Under the pieces are notes generated by a model. The model had not been told where the DNA came from. It was given only the letters and a program-made list of their open reading frames with translations, and did not search any database. Below are positions 33,936 through 41,297 of a stretch of DNA of 64,000 nucleotides, piece by piece; within the stretch, counting starts at the first letter, position 1, and every line of letters starts with the position of its first letter. The stretch comes from UBA4427 sp046351135 (GTDB taxonomy: Bacteria; Myxococcota_A; UBA9160; UBA4427). The DNA lies in contig JAXLZA010000016.1 of assembly GCA_046351135.1 (NCBI GenBank), positions 62,001-126,000 of the forward strand, written 5' to 3'. A program made the position numbers and the translations under genes.

Positions 33936-35246
33936 CTAACGCGATGCGCGCCGATTGGCGCCCTGAAGACACTCGAGTGCGTACCGGAGCTCGGCACAGC
34001 GATCCTCGACGCGGCGGGACGGTGCCCGGTCGATCCACATCAGGAACGCGTTCAGATTCTTGGTCTCGACGAATCGATAGGTGCCCTTGCTACTTACGCA
34101 CTCGCTCTGCGTCTTTACGGCCGCGACGACCGCCTGCTTGAGGCGATCCTCCTCCCGATCCGTGACGCAGGCCGAGAGCTCGCCGAGGGGCACGCCCGAG
34201 AGACCCGGCCGCGCGCTCCCCGCGCCCCCGCCCGCGCTCGCCGCCGGTCGGGCCGCCCGCTCGGCGCGGGCCACGACCTGGGGCGCCGCCCCCTCCGAAG
34301 CCGACGCCGCCGCCGGCGCCGCGTCGAGCTCGAAGCGCGGGACCGGGCGGCTCTGCGCCCCACCCGCCGGCCGGGCGACCGCGGCACCCCGGGTCGGGGC
34401 GCTGCGAGCCGGAGGCAGATCGAGGTCGGCCGTGCCGACGGAGGCCGGTGCGACTCCGGGAATCGCCCGAGGCCGGGTCCCGGCCGGCGCATGCGCGGCC
34501 GCCACCCGGAACGCGCGTTCGGGCGCCGCTTCGCTGGGCAGGTCGAGGGAGGGCGCCGCCGGGGCGTCCATCCGGGGCATCGCCCGACTGACGGGCTGGG
34601 CCGAGGCCCGCGCGATGCGCTCGGAGGGCGCGACGGGAGCGGCCCGGTCCGGTGCGACCGCGACCGCGTCGATCGCGACCCGGGGCTTCGAGACCGGCAC
34701 CGGCCGCTCGCGGACCACCGGCCGCGGCGCCCGCTCGACCGGCGGCGGTGCGACCTTCGCGATCTCGGGCTGGATCCGGACCGGCTCGATCTTCGGGGGC
34801 TCGACCTTGGGCGGCTCGACCTTCGGCGGCGGAGGCGGCTCGACCTTGGCCACGATCGGCGGCGGCTCGGGCTTCACCGGCTCCGGCACGACGGGCTCGG
34901 GGACGATCGGCTCGGGCTCGACCGGGATCTCGACCATCGGCGGCACGATCGGCGGCGGAACGGCCTCCGCCGACTCGAGCATCACCACCTCGAGCGCCTC
35001 GCGCTCGGCCTCCTGGCCCATCAGCCCCGCGATCACGAAGCCGAGGAACGCGCAGGTCGTGATCAGCCCGAGCACCGGGCCCACGAAGCGCCGCGCGACC
35101 GCGCCGGGGCCGCCCGCGCCCGCCTCGGAGAGCATCGCGGCGAAGTCGCCCGCGAGCCCCGAGTCGGAGACGCGGTGCATCTCGCCGCGGATCGCGATCC
35201 GGGCGGCGCCGAATCCGTAGTGCTGCTCGATGTGGCGCGCGGTCAT
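33936..35246 (-). CDS. TonB-like proline-rich protein with Cys-containing C-terminus
   Basis: A 436-residue protein built like TonB: a cytoplasmic N-terminus, one membrane helix (about residues 55-76, VGPVLGLITTCAFLGFVIAGL), then a long Pro/Glu/Lys-rich span (95-180, with PEPIVPEPVVPEPVKPEPPP) suited to crossing the periplasm. A low-complexity Ala-rich part follows. The last ~80 residues form a small domain with four cysteines (CVTDREEDRLKQ, then QSECVSS, EDRC, ALEC), unlike the classic TonB C-terminal domain, so disulfides are likely. Its ATG overlaps the ExbD-like stop by 4 nt. It probably transmits force from the ExbB/ExbD channel to an unknown partner. Confidence 0.75.
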   Translation of the reverse strand: MTARHIEQHYGFGAARIAIRGEMHRVSDSGLAGDFAAMLSEAGAGGPGAVARRFVGPVLGLITTCAFLGFVIAGLMGQEAEREALEVVMLESAEAVPPPIVPPMVEIPVEPEPIVPEPVVPEPVKPEPPPIVAKVEPPPPPKVEPPKVEPPKIEPVRIQPEIAKVAPPPVERAPRPVVRERPVPVSKPRVAIDAVAVAPDRAAPVAPSERIARASAQPVSRAMPRMDAPAAPSLDLPSEAAPERAFRVAAAHAPAGTRPRAIPGVAPASVGTADLDLPPARSAPTRGAAVARPAGGAQSRPVPRFELDAAPAAASASEGAAPQVVARAERAARPAASAGGGAGSARPGLSGVPLGELSACVTDREEDRLKQAVVAAVKTQSECVSSKGTYRFVETKNLNAFLMWIDRAPSRRVEDRCAELRYALECLQGANRRASR

Positions 35247-35710
35247 CCCCGGTCGGCCACCCGCGTCACGGTGGCCCAGCGCGGACCGGGCCAGATCTCC
35301 TCGAGCATCGCGGCCGCCTCGAGCATGTCCTGGCTGCGGGAGTCCTCGTGCGGCGCGAGCATCGGCTTGTGGAGGGCGGCCTCCTTCAGCTTGCCGAGCT
35401 CGCTGCGCAGCGCGGCGCTCTCGATGCGCTGCCCCTCATCGACCGCCTTGCCGTCGACGACGCGGACGAGCTCGTACGGGCTCGCCATGCCCTCCTCGGG
35501 CGGATGCACGCGCAGCTGCCAGACGTCGACCGACTCGGCCGCGAGCTCGGTCGAGCCCGCCTCGCCGATCTTCGGGACGACGATCGCGCCGAGGTCCGGG
35601 ACCTCGGGCGGCGTGTCCGGCGCGAGCTGCGTCATCGCGATCAGCATCAGCAGCGCGAGATCGAGGAAAGAGAAGAGCCAGGCCGGCGCACCATCGCCGT
35701 GATCTTGCAT
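35243..35710 (-). CDS. ExbD/TolR-like protein
   Basis: A 155-residue protein with one N-terminal membrane helix, AWLFSFLDLALLMLIAMTQL (residues 10-29), containing the Asp that in ExbD, TolR and MotB carries the proton. The periplasmic domain (about 40-150) includes DVWQLRVHP and YELVRVVDG. It is the first gene of the energising set, starting 84 nt after the Tat protein gene, with GGAGGGG 7 nt before ATG 35710. Length and topology fit ExbD, although the periplasmic domain is diverged. With the TonB-like and ExbB-like proteins it would form a complete motor. Confidence 0.75.
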   Translation of the reverse strand: MQDHGDGAPAWLFSFLDLALLMLIAMTQLAPDTPPEVPDLGAIVVPKIGEAGSTELAAESVDVWQLRVHPPEEGMASPYELVRVVDGKAVDEGQRIESAALRSELGKLKEAALHKPMLAPHEDSRSQDMLEAAAMLEEIWPGPRWATVTRVADRG

Positions 35711-35794
35711 GTTCGACCCCTCCGGAACCTGCTTTCGAATCGAAACGCGGTGGGCCGGATCCGGCCCGTTCGGCCGCTCCGGCCCGCGCCGCGC

Positions 35795-37318
35795 CTAGCG
35801 GATCTGCGTGAAGGCCAGCAGGTTCGCCATGTCCGATTGGATGGCGCTGCCCGGGAAGAGCGTCGTGAACTGACCCTCTTCGCCGTGGAGCGCCATGTAG
35901 TTGAGAATCGCCGCCTGGGTGAGCGCTTCGGGATTGTTGGCCACCGAGTTGACGCCCGTTTCGACGTCCCCGTTCGCGCGGTAGTACCCGATCTGCCGGG
36001 TGGTCGCGAAGGGCGCCCGCAGGGTCGGCTTGCCGCTCTTGCGGTAGACCATCATCACGCTGACGCCCGAGCCGGAGTTGTCGCCGCGCCAGACGAACTT
36101 GCCGTTCGCCTGGTTGTCGGCCTGACCGTCCGAGAAGACCGAGCCGTCGCTGAAGAGGTAGACCATGACGTCGCCGACCAGCGGATTGCGCTCGGCGTAC
36201 TCGAAGATCGCGCCGATCGCCTGGCCGGCCGCGAAGTCCTTGGCCTCGCCGGTCCGGCGCGTCCCGTCGTGGTAGTCGTAGCCTCCGAACTCGATCGTGC
36301 CGGCGCCCGCGTGGCCCTCGAGCACGAGCTTCATGACGGAGGCCGTCTTGCGGAACTCGCTCTGCGTCATCTCCGCCTGGGTGAAGATGCGCGTCGTGTC
36401 GTTGGCCTGGTTCGCGTTCACGATCAGCGGGTCGAGCTCCGGATCGAGGGCCGCCGGGTCGCCGAAGAGCGTGATCAGGTCCGTGCTCTGCTGATAGGCG
36501 CAGTTGACGAGATCCTTGACCGCCTGGTCCTCCTGGATCTGCTCGACCTTGAGGGACGAGATGGCCTGGATCGTGGACGCGACGTTGCCGGCGCCCGCGC
36601 TCCCGAGCAGCTCCGTCAGCTTCCCGGTGTCGACGAGGCCCCGCACGTCGGCGGGCCGATCGATCTTCGTCGGGCGGACGGAGGGATCGAACATCGACAT
36701 GGGCATCACGCTGTTGCCGCCCGAGTCGGAGTTCTGCGTCCCGATCAGCGACAGCAGCCCGCCGTCGGCGCCGGCCCGGTAGACCCCGTAGATCGGGTTC
36801 AGCGGATTGTTCTGGGTGTCGTTCGCCGAGCGGGCCGAGATGATGATGCCCTCGACCTTGGCGAGCGTGGCCGGGGAGGCCTTCGAGAGGATGCCCTTCA
36901 GCATCGCCGAGTCGAAGTGGAAGACGAGGTTCATCGTCCGGTCGAAGGCGGTCGCGAGCTGGGAGTTCAGCGGCGTCATGTCGAGGGGCAGGCCGAGCTT
37001 CGCGTAGCCGCCCTCCGACAGCGGATCCTCCTGGCCGCCCGGCCCGCCGATCATCACGTTCGAGCCCGCGATGTTGGCGCCGCCGGCGAGGTCGATCCCG
37101 ATGAACGGGATCTTGCCCGCGCCCGCGCCGGTCAGCGCGCAGGAGGCCTGCGCGTTGGCCCGATTCACGCCGAGCATCGACAGGAGCGAGGGCGCGACGA
37201 CGTAGGCCGAGCCGGCCAGGAAGCCCTGCGCGAGGAACTCGCGGCGCGTGCGCGGTCGGCGGTGATCGGGATGGAAGAAGGGGCGACCCATCTCCGTCGG
37301 CGTTCGTCTGCTGGCCAT
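35795..37318 (-). CDS. Tat-exported DUF1501-like protein
   Basis: A 507-residue protein with a twin-arginine signal: RPRTRREFLAQGFLAGSAYVVAP, Arg at 25-26, then a moderately hydrophobic stretch and a cleavage-like ANAQA. The mature part has IPFIGIDLAGGANIAGSNVMIGG near residue 72, GGYDYHDGTRRTGEAKDFAAGQ near 335 and VYLFSDGSVFSDG near 385, a pattern of DUF1501-type proteins (alkaline-phosphatase/sulfatase-like fold). The family function is not settled. It is the third gene of a cluster with two heme-motif proteins and precedes the ExbD-like gene, with AGAGGAGG before ATG 37318. Confidence 0.72.
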   Translation of the reverse strand: MASRRTPTEMGRPFFHPDHRRPRTRREFLAQGFLAGSAYVVAPSLLSMLGVNRANAQASCALTGAGAGKIPFIGIDLAGGANIAGSNVMIGGPGGQEDPLSEGGYAKLGLPLDMTPLNSQLATAFDRTMNLVFHFDSAMLKGILSKASPATLAKVEGIIISARSANDTQNNPLNPIYGVYRAGADGGLLSLIGTQNSDSGGNSVMPMSMFDPSVRPTKIDRPADVRGLVDTGKLTELLGSAGAGNVASTIQAISSLKVEQIQEDQAVKDLVNCAYQQSTDLITLFGDPAALDPELDPLIVNANQANDTTRIFTQAEMTQSEFRKTASVMKLVLEGHAGAGTIEFGGYDYHDGTRRTGEAKDFAAGQAIGAIFEYAERNPLVGDVMVYLFSDGSVFSDGQADNQANGKFVWRGDNSGSGVSVMMVYRKSGKPTLRAPFATTRQIGYYRANGDVETGVNSVANNPEALTQAAILNYMALHGEEGQFTTLFPGSAIQSDMANLLAFTQIR

Positions 37319-37391
37319 CTTGCTTGCCTCCTCTGCGAGGATTCGGGACCGATCCGCTCGAGCTCGGAGCGAGCGGTCGTCGCTGCCTGGA

Positions 37392-39587
37392 TCAGTGGAT
37401 GTGGACCGCTCCGCTCGAGACGACCGCCGTGCAGAGACCCTTCACGATGTTCTTCGTGTAGACCCCGTCGCAGGCCGGCTGGCCGCCGCCGCCGCAGGTC
37501 GCCGAGAGATCGACGATCAGCTGATCGAGCATCGCCTCGATCTGGTCGCGAGCCGGATTGCCGCCGACGTCGCCACGGAGACCGGCGCCGACGATCTTGT
37601 CGAGCAGCGGGTCCGTGATCAGGTCGACGTTCGCCGGGTTCGCGAAGGCCGTCGCCGGCGGCTGGTTCCAGCCGAACGCGCCCGCACCGGTGAAGAACTG
37701 GTTGCGGAGCGTCTGGCTGCCGGCCGTCTCGCCGCCGACCAGGGCGTCGCAGTACTCGACGCCGAGCTTGGCGACGCCGACCTGGTTGGCCGACACGAAG
37801 GAGCGCAGGTCCGGACCCGCCGGCAGCTGCTGGACGAGCTCCTGGAAGGTCGCGTCGACCTCCGCCGACATGGGATCGACGTTCGTCAGCGCCGCCATCG
37901 AGGCGTTGACCCGGGCGAAGTTGCGCACGCCGAAGGTCGGCTCCGGATCGCCGAAGTCCTCGGCGGCCGGCGTCGGCGGGGTCGGCGGCGGGACGGGATC
38001 CTGGAAGATGCCCAGCTGCTCGAAGTGGAGCTGGAAGACGTCGGTGTCGGCGTCGACGAGGCCGCCGACGATCGTGCACTGGCGCGACAGCAGCTGGCGC
38101 GGCGTCGTGACCAGGGCGTTCATGTTGACGAAGCCCTGGCCCGCGACCGGGATGATGCCGTTCAGCGAGACCCGCAGATTGTGGATACGGATCGGCGCCG
38201 CCACGTCGGTCACGAAGGTGGGCGCGCAGAAGAGGTAGCTGTAGCGGTCGAGCTCGGTCACCGAGAACTCGATCCGCGAGCTGCCGCCGGTCCACTCCGA
38301 GACGTCGAAGGCCAGCGTGATGCGCTTGCCGATGCCGGCCTCGTAGTTCTTCTGGATCTGCGCCGGCGAGAGCGCGCGATCGTAGATCGCGACGAAGCGG
38401 ATCTGGCCCTGCCACGGCCGGTCGTTGCTGACGTCGTTGCCCATCACGAGGCGGTGGCTCGCGCTCCAGTTCCAGAGCCGGCCCGCGGCGATCGGATCGA
38501 GGTCCTCGGTCCAGACCCCGTCGACGAAGATCTTGCGGCCGGCGAGCTGGTCGTAGGTGATGACGACGTGCTGGAGCGTCGCCTGCGCGTCCTGGTCGAC
38601 GTCGTAGGTCTCGAGGTCGGGACCGCCGTTGCCGTTCGAGTCCTTGGTGTAGGCGCGGTTGCGGACGACGTACTGGTACTGGACCTGGCCCAGCATGAAG
38701 TTGCGCGAGCCCGAGTTCGCCGAGTAGCTGACGATGCGGGCCGGCCCCTCCTGCGTCGTGTTGAGGTTCGAGATCCAGGTCTCGACCGAGTAGGTCTGCG
38801 TCCCCGTGCGCTGGTCGGCGAGGCGGTCGTAGAGCTTGCGGCTCGTGTCCGCGGTCGCGATCGCGCGGCCTTCGGCGACGTCGATGCCGTAGGCGGACAT
38901 CAGCGTCGGGCCCTCGAGCGTGAGGTCCATCGCCGGCGCGACGCCGCTGGTGTCGTGGGCGGTGGTGCCCGTCTGCTCCTTGAAGTCCCAGCGCGCGATG
39001 ATGCCGGTGTCGAAGCGTTCGGCGCCGACCTCCTCGACGCCGTCCGCCATCATGCGCGTCGGGCTCTGCAGGCCGTTCACGTCGACGCCGCCCGTCGTCC
39101 CGCCCGCGGCCTCGATCGCCTGCTGCCAGGCGACGATCTGCGCCAGCATCTCGGAGGCGTTGGTCGCACAATCGGACCAGCAGAAGTGGAAGTCGACCGC
39201 GAGGCGGCGCACGAGCCGCGACGCCGACGGATCCGAGAAGTTGACCTTCTGGCTGTCGACGACCGCCGACCACGCCGTCGCCGGATCCGGATGGGCGATC
39301 TGCGGCGCACCGGGGCCGCTGCCGCCGTGACAGTCCGAGCAGTACTGATCGAGCATCGGATAGACGGTCGACTGGAACGCGGTGACCTGCTCGGCGACCG
39401 AGAGGCCGTCGGGCGTTCCGCCGCCGCCGCCGGGCCCGCCGTTGCCGAGGACGGAGGTGTCGGTGTTGGAGCCGCCGTAGTCGCCGCAGCCGGTGGCGGC
39501 GAGGGCGAGGGCGAGCGTCGCGAAGATCCGGCGGATTCCGGCGTCCTGACGACGAACGAACGACTCGACGGGGAATGCTTGTCTCAT
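37392..39587 (-). CDS. LamG-domain lipoprotein with heme-c motif
   Basis: A 731-residue lipoprotein (lipobox ATGC, Cys34). A Gly-rich spacer is followed by a cytochrome c site, CSDCH at residues 83-87, in VYPMLDQYCSDCHGG. A LamG/concanavalin-like beta-sandwich follows (about 205-430; TYSVETWISNLN, LQHVVITYDQLAGRKIFVDG, RFVAIYDRALSPAQI). The last third is unassigned and includes GPDLRSFVSANQVGVAKL and paired Cys near the end. Combined single-heme and LamG proteins are frequent in planctomycetal and deltaproteobacterial clusters with DUF1501-like proteins. The 1761-codon open frame reaching 42677 is not coding upstream of 39587; AGGGGA precedes this ATG. Confidence 0.8.
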   Translation of the reverse strand: MRQAFPVESFVRRQDAGIRRIFATLALALAATGCGDYGGSNTDTSVLGNGGPGGGGGTPDGLSVAEQVTAFQSTVYPMLDQYCSDCHGGSGPGAPQIAHPDPATAWSAVVDSQKVNFSDPSASRLVRRLAVDFHFCWSDCATNASEMLAQIVAWQQAIEAAGGTTGGVDVNGLQSPTRMMADGVEEVGAERFDTGIIARWDFKEQTGTTAHDTSGVAPAMDLTLEGPTLMSAYGIDVAEGRAIATADTSRKLYDRLADQRTGTQTYSVETWISNLNTTQEGPARIVSYSANSGSRNFMLGQVQYQYVVRNRAYTKDSNGNGGPDLETYDVDQDAQATLQHVVITYDQLAGRKIFVDGVWTEDLDPIAAGRLWNWSASHRLVMGNDVSNDRPWQGQIRFVAIYDRALSPAQIQKNYEAGIGKRITLAFDVSEWTGGSSRIEFSVTELDRYSYLFCAPTFVTDVAAPIRIHNLRVSLNGIIPVAGQGFVNMNALVTTPRQLLSRQCTIVGGLVDADTDVFQLHFEQLGIFQDPVPPPTPPTPAAEDFGDPEPTFGVRNFARVNASMAALTNVDPMSAEVDATFQELVQQLPAGPDLRSFVSANQVGVAKLGVEYCDALVGGETAGSQTLRNQFFTGAGAFGWNQPPATAFANPANVDLITDPLLDKIVGAGLRGDVGGNPARDQIEAMLDQLIVDLSATCGGGGQPACDGVYTKNIVKGLCTAVVSSGAVHIH

Positions 39588-39697
39588 ATCGTTTGGTCCC
39601 CTGATCCCTCGCAGTTCTCGATCCCGACCGCTCCGACTCCGCCGCCCGGGCGCCCGCGACGTCCGTTCGACGTCGTCCGGGGCCCGTCCGCGTCCGC

Positions 39698-40903
39698 TCA
39701 CTCTTCGTTCATGCAGTGGGCCGCGACGCCCGCGAAGACGTCCTTCAGGTTGTATTCGCCGTTCGCCTCGAACGTGTCGGCGATCGCCTCGATCGCGTCC
39801 CGATCGGTCTGGTTCTTGGGCCCGTGGAAGCAGACGTGCTTGAAGACCTTCTCGACCTGGCAGACGGAGAACGCGCGCGACGCACCGACCTCGGCCCCGA
39901 GGCTCTTGGCGCCGAAGCCGCGATCCGCCGCGCCCCGCCAGCCGAGCAGCGAGTTCGGGCCCTCGCGCCAGTAGTTGACCCAGCCGTTGTCCGTCGTGAT
40001 GTGGCCGTAGGGGAAGACGTTGCCGTTGATCAGGTACTTGGCCTGGACGACGCCCGGCGTGTGGATCATGCGGGCGGCGGTCGCATCCCACTCGAAGTAG
40101 GCGAAGGCACCGGCGACCGAGTCCATGCCCGAATGACAGCCGTAGCAGTTGTTCAGGAAGATCTCGGAGTCGCCGCCGGGGCTGCGGCTCACGTCCTGGC
40201 GGATCCAGTCGCCCGGCCGCGTGACGTCGTGGAGCTGCTCCATGTCGCGGCAGAGATGGTTGATCGCCGTGTAGCGCCACATGCGGCGGTTCGTGCCGCC
40301 CGAGAAGAAGGCCTCGGCGGCGGCGCGCGTGGTGTTGACGCCGGCGGCCTCGCTGGCCGAGATCTGGGAGCCCGGCAGCGTCGACTGCATCCGGCGGACC
40401 AGCATCGCGGGGTTCGACAGGTCGACGCCCGCCTGCTCGAGCGCGACGTAGTGGTCGTTCGAGGTCTGCTCGTAGTTGGGCGTGACGAGGTTGTTGGCGC
40501 CGGTGTAGACGATGTCCTCGGAGAGGACCGTGTTGAACGGGACGTCGTCGCGGACCATCCCGATCACCGTCGCGGTGTAGTCGTTGAGCGGCGCGAAGAC
40601 CGTGCGATCGCGATTGGTCCAGGGCGTCACGAGGTTCTTCAGCGAGACGTTGTAGAAGGCCGGGTTCTGCATCGCGAGCTCGGCGGCGAGGTCCGGGCGG
40701 CCGGCACCGATGTGGACCGCCATCTGCGAGAGGACGGCCGCGCTCGGCGGGACGCCGGCGATCCGGTCGTGCATGCGGCGGGCGCGGTCGGTGTCGTCCA
40801 TCTGCGCCGACGCCGCCTGCGCGACCAGCAGCGCGAGGCCCGCCAGCAGGAGCCTGCCCTTCCGAACCGAATCGGCACTTCGTCTTCGCATTGCGTGGGA
40901 CAT
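39698..40903 (-). CDS. Secreted protein with CYGCH heme-c motif
   Basis: A 401-residue exported protein. ATG 40903 gives a signal peptide (LLLAGLALLVAQAASA) after a basic start; a second ATG lies four codons later. One CxxCH heme-binding motif, CYGCH at residues 253-257, follows EIFLNN and precedes SGMDSVAGAFAYF. Other notable parts are NRRMWRYTAINHLC near 206 and VCQVEKVFKHVCF near 350. There is no membrane anchor apart from the signal. It leads the operon with the LamG/heme lipoprotein and Tat protein. Electron transfer or a peroxidase-like role is possible, but no family is assigned. Confidence 0.75.
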   Translation of the reverse strand: MSHAMRRRSADSVRKGRLLLAGLALLVAQAASAQMDDTDRARRMHDRIAGVPPSAAVLSQMAVHIGAGRPDLAAELAMQNPAFYNVSLKNLVTPWTNRDRTVFAPLNDYTATVIGMVRDDVPFNTVLSEDIVYTGANNLVTPNYEQTSNDHYVALEQAGVDLSNPAMLVRRMQSTLPGSQISASEAAGVNTTRAAAEAFFSGGTNRRMWRYTAINHLCRDMEQLHDVTRPGDWIRQDVSRSPGGDSEIFLNNCYGCHSGMDSVAGAFAYFEWDATAARMIHTPGVVQAKYLINGNVFPYGHITTDNGWVNYWREGPNSLLGWRGAADRGFGAKSLGAEVGASRAFSVCQVEKVFKHVCFHGPKNQTDRDAIEAIADTFEANGEYNLKDVFAGVAAHCMNEE

Positions 40904-41297
40904 GTTCGACTCGACCTCGCTGGCTGCGGACCGTGGCGTCGCCACCGGGATCCGCGTGCTCGAGCTCCGAGATTTCCGGACCGGGGCTCGATTTCCATTC
41001 GGTACGCGAGAGGGCTTCTCGGTGATGCCCGCCACAACATTGTGTGTTTTTCGCGTCACGACCCCGAACGTCTTCGCGAGCTGCACGGGGGCTGCCGGTG
41101 CGCGTGCGAGCCTGCCGCACCGGCGCATCGCGGCTGCCGGCACGGCATGCCGCTGCGACGCGGGTCACGCGACCGGACGGTCGCCGCGACGAAATGCACA
41201 AAGGTCGACCGCACAATCCGACCGATGAGGGCGTGGGCTTTCGGCCCGCTTCGACGATCACGTCGGCGCGGGACCACCACAGAGGAATCCCGACCCG
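40904..41297. other. Divergent intergenic region, heme-protein operon and dsbD
   Basis: 394 bp between two divergent genes, so it must carry promoters in both directions. GAGG about 11 nt ahead of the heme-protein start is visible. An AT-richer patch lies at 41030-41055. I see no clear -35/-10 pair, riboswitch-like fold or further gene. Confidence 0.45.

Noticed and set aside
34081..35220. A 379-codon plus-strand frame opposite the TonB-like gene
   Set aside because: Gly/Ser/Thr-rich shadow of the Pro-rich codons; no ribosome site or domain.
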